A stretch of 64,000 nt of DNA from Euonymus europaeus (lineage: Eukaryota; Streptophyta; Magnoliopsida; Celastrales; Celastraceae), in assembly GCA_963580455.1 (NCBI GenBank), contig OY756965.1, positions 22,046,902-22,110,901 on the forward strand. The letters are read 5' to 3'. Position 1 is the first letter of the stretch. Every line of letters begins with the position of its first letter. Of this stretch, positions 58,000-64,000 are shown piece after piece. The notes beneath the pieces were generated by a model. The model was not told the DNA's origin. It was given only the letters and a program-made list of their open reading frames with translations, and searched no databases. Position numbers and translations under genes: made by a program.

Positions 58000-58567
58000 C
58001 TCGAGATTCGAAGTTCTACAGAAAGAATTTCTATCAGCGGAACCAAATTTAGGTATTCAGCTTCCAGCACCGGAAACCTAAATTTTTAAATAATAATTTG
58101 AAGTTTTCGACTGTGAGAGAATTGGAGGTAGAAGACGAAGTTAATGGGCTTGAGCTTTTTTTTTCTTCAAGGTTTAGAGCTTCAAAGTTCTGAGCCTTTG
58201 ACAACGGCACAACATATCGAAACCCTAATTGGACCCGGGGCTAGGGCTCAAGGTTTTTAGGCCTTTGGGGTGAATAAAGGGGGTTTTTATAAGAGCATGG
58301 ACCTACATAGTACATAGAGCCCACGTATTCGACACTCGATCTGGACCGTTGGTTTTAATTGATAGGCTGGTGTTAGCAGTGCTAGTCTTTTGGTTCCAGA
58401 AAGATATATACAGAGGATAGGGCGAAAACCTCACTCTTCCCCTTCGGAGTTCATACTACAGTATATCTAATGTGATTAGGAGTACATGAATTGCATATGG
58501 CGATTCAATTTGGGAAACGCACTTCCAACTATATATATACTCGGTCTCATAAATTGGCGATTCAATC

Positions 58568-59552
58568 ATGAAGTTTCCTACAAAAGAAGAGTTAGTCAAT
58601 GACTATCTCTACAATAGAGTTCATGGAAATCCCCTTCCACGCACTTGTGCTGTGAAGGAGTGCGATTTGTATAGTGAAACTGAAGAGCCATGGGAGATAT
58701 GGGATAAGTATGGTGGACGCGAATTGGAAGGGAATAATAACTACAATGGTGGTGTGCTCTACTTGTTTACCAAGTTGAAGAAAATATCTGTTAATAGCTC
58801 AAGATTCTCACGAAGGGTTGGCTCTAGTGGTGGTCGATGGGAAGGCGAAGACTTGGCCGAAAGTATCTTTAAAGCTGATATTTGTGTTGGGTTTAGGAGG
58901 AGATTCCGGTACGAGAATCCCAATTCTGGACAACATGGTCGATGGATCATGCAGCAATTCAGTCTTGCTGACAATGGACAAGTAAGATTTATCCTTAATT
59001 TGCTGCTTCTACAATTGCAGTTTGCTTTTGCTCTGCTTACTATTTGCTCGTTTCCGTGGATACATCGTGCTTAATACTTTTCACCGAGTGCAGCATAATG
59101 AGTGCATCGTGCTCTGTAGCCTCAAGAAGAATACAAGAGGAAAAAAGAAAGAGAGATTGGAACACATCGAGTCTAAGCCATTGAATAATGGTAACCAAAG
59201 AGAGCAGACTCCGGCAGTTCATGTGGGAAATCGAGTCATAGTATCGATTCCTGCCTCGACGCAACGATTGTGTGATGTCGCACATTCTTTGGACCTTGTT
59301 GATCTACCGACGGAGTCAGCTGATGATCAGTCGTTGCAGAATCAACCATTAACAAGCTCCCTCGATGCCCAGCTTCGTAATACGAAAGATGAATGTGAGG
59401 GAGCGGAGTACAGTGATTGGATATTGAAGTTTAGTGAAGAGCTATTGAAGAATGAGACAGTCTCTATTCTGCAAGAGATCAGTGAGAGTGAAATTGAAAT
59501 GTTGCCTAATGAGAATTATAAGGACATTATAGGTTGGGAAAGGTTATCTTAA
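58568..59552 (+). CDS. Divergent NAC-domain protein
   Basis: Two exons, 58568-58981 and 59094-59552 (in phase), 290 residues. The ATG follows an in-frame stop and opens MKFPTKEELVNDYLYNRVHG, so most of NAC subdomain A (the FRFHP part) is missing. ECDLYSETEEPWEIW matches subdomain B. LYLFTKLKKI..SSRFSRRV with SGGRWEGED stands where most NACs have YFF....RY..R and GYWKATG. GFRRRFRYENPNSGQHGRWI matches subdomain D. The C-terminal half is acidic (ESADDQ, SESEIEMLPNENYKD), as in an activation region. NAC proteins are plant transcription factors. The altered WKATG core makes normal DNA binding uncertain. It is divergently placed about 0.4 kb from the DAYSLEEPER-like 5' end. Confidence 0.75.
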
Positions 59553-60446
59553 TCTGACACTGGAGAAAATTTCCAGAATGGGATTGTTTATGCTTGCAGT
59601 GATCGGTTTTTATACCATTAATTAATTTTAGTCATAGCCATCAGTTACTAGCTACTACCCATCTCAATTTATGTTTGAATAATTGCTTTTACTTTCCGAG
59701 TTTTTTTTTTTTTTTGGCAACTTGTCCGTTGGATATGCATATATACAAAGTGAACAGAGCCAAGTTTTGAAGGCTAGGTGTTATAGAATAAAAAAACAAG
59801 GCAAATATATATCACATATATATATATATATATATGCATTTTTTCAGTGACCGAAAACGACATCAAATTATCATTTGAACAACCACTTGCAGTACCAATT
59901 AGTACAAATTTTTATATAAAAATTTACTTCGATGAATGCACTCTTTTAATTTACATGTCCCCTCAGCTCAGCTCATGAGTTAAATATTTTTCCTGAATGA
60001 TTTGAGTATTTTTAGTAATTATGCCCAAGCCTAGATGAATGATTCTAGTCATATATATTGAGAAAGTAGTGTATGAAGATATTTCTAACAGAATTTATGT
60101 AATTTCATCAAAAACATGAGAATTCGTAGATTACACTTGTAATCGTTGAATAATTAATATAGATATAATTTTTATAATGCAATATTTCATTTTGAATAAC
60201 TCAAACCTTACCAATTCATATGATTCACTATGAATTCATAAGAGAAATTCATTACTAGGCTATTACTCAAGTGGTTCATATATACACATGCATTATTACA
60301 GCAACTCCCATAAGAATTAAAAAAAAATATTATTATTTGATCCCAAAATTAGGGTTACATACTGATTTTCCATAAACGAAATCTGAAATTGTATATACTA
60401 GACATGATATGAGCCTACTAACATCAACACGATTAAGCACTACCGT
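59553..60446. other. NAC/RING intergenic region
   Basis: 3' UTRs of the two convergent genes and AT-rich sequence, with a (TA)n tract at about 59816-59836. No other feature recognised. Confidence 0.5.
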
Positions 60447-60983
60447 CTACCTACGTAATGCTGCTGCAGGCATCTTATAGCGACAGATTGGGCAAGAATG
60501 ATTAGCCATCAACCACCGAACAAGACACGGACTGTGAAATCTATGATCACAAGGCATTACAGTGACTTTCGACCCAGACGTCGACGCTTTAATGTCCTCC
60601 AAGCAAATGGCGCAAGAACCACCCTCACGAACAGCTTGTCCAGTCTTCACATCCAATTCACTAATTGACTTCATAGTTGCAGGGACCTTACCCCTGGAAA
60701 CACTTGCTTCTCTGTGTCTCATAAGTTGTTGCATCTCCTTCCCTGGGATTCCAATCCCAAGACATCTTCTCTTATGTTGTTCTTTCAGTTTCATCATGTT
60801 TCCAAACAGTTGGGACCATGCGTGATACTTGGACACTTGTTCTTGTCTCGACTGTCCAACCCATCTCTCGCATTCCTCAATCAACCTCAGTGTCTCTTCG
60901 TGCATTCGCTTCTCATGCAGAAGACTTCTCATCTCCTTCTGTTGTTGTTCTTGTTTGTCCACGACAGAGGGTCTCAGTCTCAT
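60447..60983 (-). CDS. RING-H2 finger protein, probable E3 ubiquitin ligase
   Basis: A single exon of 178 residues from MRLRPSVVDKQEQQQKEMRS to MPAAALRR. The N-terminal ~110 residues are charged and likely helical (HEKRMHEETLRLIEECERW, MMKLKEQHKRRC). A RING-H2 finger (C3H2C3) follows at about 124-170: CAIC, then MPCDHRFHSPC and CPIC, preceded by the usual spacing loop ASTSGSKVTV. RING-H2 proteins bring a ubiquitin-charged E2 to a substrate. No membrane segment or other domain hints at the target. I cannot assign a gene name. Confidence 0.8.
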   Translation of the reverse strand: MRLRPSVVDKQEQQQKEMRSLLHEKRMHEETLRLIEECERWVGQSRQEQVSKYHAWSQLFGNMMKLKEQHKRRCLGIGIPGKEMQQLMRHREASVSRGKVPATMKSISELDVKTGQAVREGGSCAICLEDIKASTSGSKVTVMPCDHRFHSPCLVRWLMANHSCPICRYKMPAAALRR

Positions 60984-61037
60984 GTTGTGTTTCGCTTACA
61001 AATTGACACAATGAGGCAGTACGTTGCCAAGTACTAG

Positions 61038-61040
<3 letters not shown>

Positions 61041-61078
<38 letters not shown>
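61041..61078. repeat. (TA)n microsatellite
   Basis: Pure TA dinucleotide run of 38 bases, about 60 bp upstream of the RING gene start. Likely length-polymorphic. Confidence 0.9.
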
Positions 61079-61079
<1 letters not shown>

Positions 61080-61082
<3 letters not shown>

Positions 61083-63192
61083 AGTTAAAGTAATCATAAT
61101 CCGCTTAGGATTAAATTTATAAAAAAAAAAACATACACAATCCTAATTTTTAGGATTTAGGATTGCGATTAAGGATTTAAGGTTTTAAGATTTTAGAAGA
61201 TTCATGCATTTTTAATTTCTAGCAAGCCGGTTTTTTCTATGGGCTTAGATATGATGGGCTTGTCCCAAACAAAAAAAGGCCTCGTTAGGCAGGATAGAAT
61301 TTTAATTTCGAATATAAACTTTAGATAATATTTAAGTATTCTACATATACTTTCTGGATATTATCATCTTAGATAATTTACATTTGTTGTTTCAAAATGT
61401 TCAGTGATTTATTTGTGGTTTGAAGATATGCTTGCAATGATTAGTATAATTATACCAGGTCGGTTATCTTAAAAACAACAAATGCATGCATAATAAATAG
61501 CTAATTGATCATTCATTAAAGAGGGGTGGATGTACAAATTTTAAGTAGTTAAGTTAGCGAACTAGATCGTATATAATCTCGAATTATAAATTTGAATCTC
61601 ACCCTCTTTAATTTTCTTATTGAAAGGAGTGCATTTGTGCCTTCTAATAACTAACATACCAGAAGATTAGGGCCTTTAATTTGAAATCTTCAAAACATTA
61701 GAGAGCGTGTTGAAAGCTACGTCTCACTATCCCTCCAAGAGTCCAAGACAAAAAAAATTTACATCCTGTTTGTTTCAGAGTAGCGTATACTTTGTCACTC
61801 ATACTCTCAGCTTTTACATTTTACAAGAGAGTATAATCTATGAAACAAACACACCCCCAATGGCGCCAACCTTATTACTATTTTATCCTCCACTGCCTAC
61901 CAATCCTCCACTCCTTGCTGTTCTAGAACGTCCGAAATGTACTTGCAGTTGTCGACCTATCCATTTGCTGCATCGGAGAGAGTGAAATTTCAAATGGAAA
62001 TGCCCGGAGACCTCAAAGCTTCTTTACTGTATCTCCTCCAAGATCATCGCATTCTCTCTCCAAATCAATCTTCGACAATGAAGACGCAATTGGATCAGTG
62101 GGGATATGGTGGCTTAGGTGGGACCTCAAAATTTATTAAAAGCCGCCCTCTTCATAAAAAAAAAATTGGTGGCTTAGGTGGGGCATATGGTGGATCGGTG
62201 AGGCAGTCTCCTCGATGGGGCATATGGTTGCTTGGGTGGAGCAAAATGGAGAAAAAACCTGCTCCATTGCTCTTTTGCTGGATTAACTCCTTGGGGTCAG
62301 TGTAGTGAACTGGAGGGCAGGGTGCCATGCTACCATTGGACATCGCCGCAAGTCTTTTGCTCTTCATTTAATCTTTCATTTTCAGTCCTACACTTCCAGA
62401 GGTTATATACTTATATTCATGCCAGATAAGTAAATTTTTACCTTGAACAATACCCCCAGATTCGATTGTTTAATTATACATCGGTGATTTTGATTTTTGA
62501 ATACTGGGTCAGTCTATCACTGCTTACAAGACTACTTTCTTATATTTGTGCGTCGTAATTTAGAAATTTGAGGTTACAGGCAATAGGATTATAGTGGTAG
62601 GCTCAGGGTGGGGCGAGGCGGGCCACCACCTAGGGTCCCCGTTCTTCCAAAGTGCCACAATTTTCAAAAGAAAAAAATACTATATAAATTAGTTTGGTCC
62701 AAATTGTCCCATTTAATATTAATTTAATAACATTATATATGCACTAAATCATTTGCAAACAATGGATGATGAATTTTTAAATGCATAGATTGTATATAGA
62801 ATATTATTAACTATTATGATAACAATACCTTCCTCAAAGGAAATGTTTCCAGAGTTGAAATTGATAGAATGATATCTTTGATCCATTATGTCACAAGAAA
62901 CTGAGAAAGATTAAATAGATGAGTTATGTTATTAATTAAAGCTAGTTTGGCCAAAATTTTTTTTTAACACAAATGTAATTAATTAATGATTTCACATCTG
63001 AAAATGTTAGAAATGTCGTATTTAAGTAATATCTAATTTAGAGTTGGATTTTTAAAAATTATATGACCTTTTAAATAAATTAAAAAGAGGCTCTTTTAAT
63101 CAAGTTCGTCCAAGGCATCATAGACTCAGGTAGGCGATTGAATAATGAAGGGAAAAATGTTAATGCCAGGTTGTCGGAGATTTTGACGGAAT
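61080..63192. other. Repeat-rich intergenic region
   Basis: No gene recognised. At 61767-61851 an 85-bp stretch starts TGTTTGTTTCA and ends TGAAACAAACA, with further matches inward (GTATACT / AGTATAA), so it may be a tiny MITE. The related word CTCTGTTTGTTTCATGAAAA occurs near 63633. Around 62110-62250 the words GTGGCTTAGGTGGG and GGGGCATATGGT are repeated. About 62600-63130 is AT-rich, probably an old transposon remnant. Confidence 0.4.
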
Positions 63193-63209
63193 TGGATCGG
63201 CAACTCTTT

Positions 63210-63438
63210 GGTTGGGGCAGGACCAAAGGGCCTGTCTACCGACCCGTGCCCTCGGAATGCCTGTAGAATGTAAGTCGCAGGTTATGCGACACAACGACAG
63301 GGACCGCTGGGTGCGTTCCGATAAATCAACCAAGAATGACCGAAACTGCGCCAAAGGCACGCTTCGAACTCGGGACTCCACCGTACTAACCAAACCCAAG
63401 ACCCCATTGGGTGCCGCTGAGCCATATGCCCTGGGGGC
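63210..63438 (-). mobile_element. tRNA-derived SINE with perfect 17-bp target duplication
   Basis: On the minus strand an A-box TGGCTCAGCGG (63424-63414) and a B-box-like GAGTTCGAAGC (63371-63361) are 42 bases apart near the 5' end. The 229-bp body is flanked by identical copies of TGGATCGGCAACTCTTT (63193-63209 and 63439-63455). A long perfect duplication at the ends of a pol III-type sequence is the signature of a retroposed SINE. The 3' end (CCCCAACC) lacks an obvious A or T tail, which is odd. Confidence 0.72.
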
Positions 63439-63792
63439 TGGATCGGCAACTCTTTCCAAGTCGGTAAAGAGAGAGAGAGAGAGAGAGCAACTGTGCAACC
63501 TAGAAAGGAAGGTGACGATAGGCAAGTGATGCCCGAATATGTCCAATTGTCCATACTCAACGGTGTATCTGAGTCATGTAGGGCCCGGACGAACTCTAAA
63601 AACGAATCTTAAAAAATTAAAGATGGGTTAACGCTCTGTTTGTTTCATGAAAATTAACTTAAATGGAAAATAATTTTTTGTTTTTCAATGTTCTGTCACT
63701 CTGGTTAATAAATTAAATAGGCAACGAATTGAATTGACTTCGGTGAAACTTCTTTGGATCCGTCGTCTTCTTCTTCTTCTTCTTTTTCTTTT

Positions 63793-63962
63793 TCTGCACA
63801 AGCGATAGTGGACTAGCTGCTCCTGTCCCTTTTGACTTTCAACTTTCAACTTTCAGAGATGAGGCAGGTATGCATTGGAAAAAAAGTATGAGTTCATTCG
63901 TCATTTTTCTGTACAAGCGATAGTGACTAGCTGCTCCTGTCCCTTTTGGCTTTCAACTTTCA
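63793..63962. repeat. ~54-bp direct repeat, 115 bp apart
   Basis: The sequence from AAGCGATAGTG through CTAGCTGCTCCTGTCCCTTT to CTTTCAACTTTCA occurs at 63793-63848 and 63908-63962 with a few differences. An ATGAGGCAG followed by GTATGC (about 63859) could be a small first exon of a gene continuing beyond the window, but this cannot be supported. Confidence 0.7.
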
Positions 63963-64000
63963 AAATTTTTAACACTGCAAATTAGTTTACCATTGCACTT

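Noticed and set aside
62152..62429. Small frames on both strands (Gly/Trp-rich)
   Set aside because: Generated by repeated words (GTGGCTTAGGTGGG, GGGGCATATGGT); no domain recognised.
63160..63546. Long open frames on both strands near 63.3 kb
   Set aside because: They fall on the GC-richer SINE body and its flanks; pol III boxes and target duplication explain the segment better.
1..64000. CRISPR arrays, bacterial operons, riboswitches, rRNA or tRNA genes
   Set aside because: None seen. The tRNA-like boxes found belong to SINEs and lack a full cloverleaf.

Overview
This window is nuclear DNA from a eudicot plant. The evidence is AT-rich introns with GT..AG borders, chloroplast-targeted and plant-only protein families (KOC1, DJA-type DnaJ, EREX, FAR1-related, NAC, DAYSLEEPER), and plant mobile elements (a TRIM, tRNA-derived SINEs, Harbinger-type MITEs). 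Nothing bacterial, viral or organellar was seen. Gene structures were built by hand from splice signals and family similarity. All family identities and Arabidopsis locus comparisons are from memory, not from a search.

Layout. 1-8.4 kb: the 3' end of a PTI1-like receptor kinase (+), a complete KOC1-like chloroplast outer-envelope kinase (+), and a small LysM protein gene (-) whose two exons do not agree in frame. 8.4-10.2 kb: a SINE relic and a 769-bp non-autonomous DNA transposon. 10.5-23.4 kb: a CUE-domain protein (+) and a chloroplast DnaJ/Hsp40 with four zinc-finger motifs (+). 24.1-33.5 kb: an EREX-like PX-domain RAB5 effector (-), with a 2.85-kb intron holding a long inverted repeat and a LINE RNase H relic. 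34-36 kb: an unrecognised coding relic and two MITEs. 36.5-43.0 kb: formamidopyrimidine-DNA glycosylase FPG1 (+) with a complete TRIM retrotransposon in an intron. 43-47.6 kb: repeat-rich DNA, a Harbinger transposase relic and a second RNase H relic inside the 5'-UTR intron of the next gene. 47.6-53 kb: an FRS6-like FAR1-family transcription factor (+) and HUS1 (+). 53.3-58 kb: a PPR fragment (-) and a DAYSLEEPER-like domesticated hAT transposase (-) carrying a large decapeptide-repeat insert. 58.5-61 kb: a divergent NAC gene (+) and a RING-H2 gene (-). 61-64 kb: repeat-rich DNA with a SINE that has a perfect 17-bp target-site duplication.

Functional themes. Plant nuclear genes are not operons, but several neighbours are related. 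KOC1 and the DnaJ act at or in chloroplasts. FPG1 (base-excision repair) and HUS1 (9-1-1 checkpoint clamp) flank FRS6, and I recall the same order at Arabidopsis At1g52500-At1g52530. The kinase, KOC1, CUE, DnaJ and EREX genes recall other Arabidopsis neighbourhoods (At3g15890/At3g15920, At4g32160/At4g32250, At1g80010-At1g80040). The window may therefore keep an ancestral linkage that Arabidopsis has split among duplicated segments. FRS6 and DAYSLEEPER are two independently domesticated transposases within 10 kb.

I found no wholly new multi-gene system. The most unusual items are the 229-residue repeat insert in the DAYSLEEPER-like protein, the TRIM with a duplicated primer-binding site in FPG1, the inverted-repeat array in the EREX intron, and the LysM gene with discordant exon frames.
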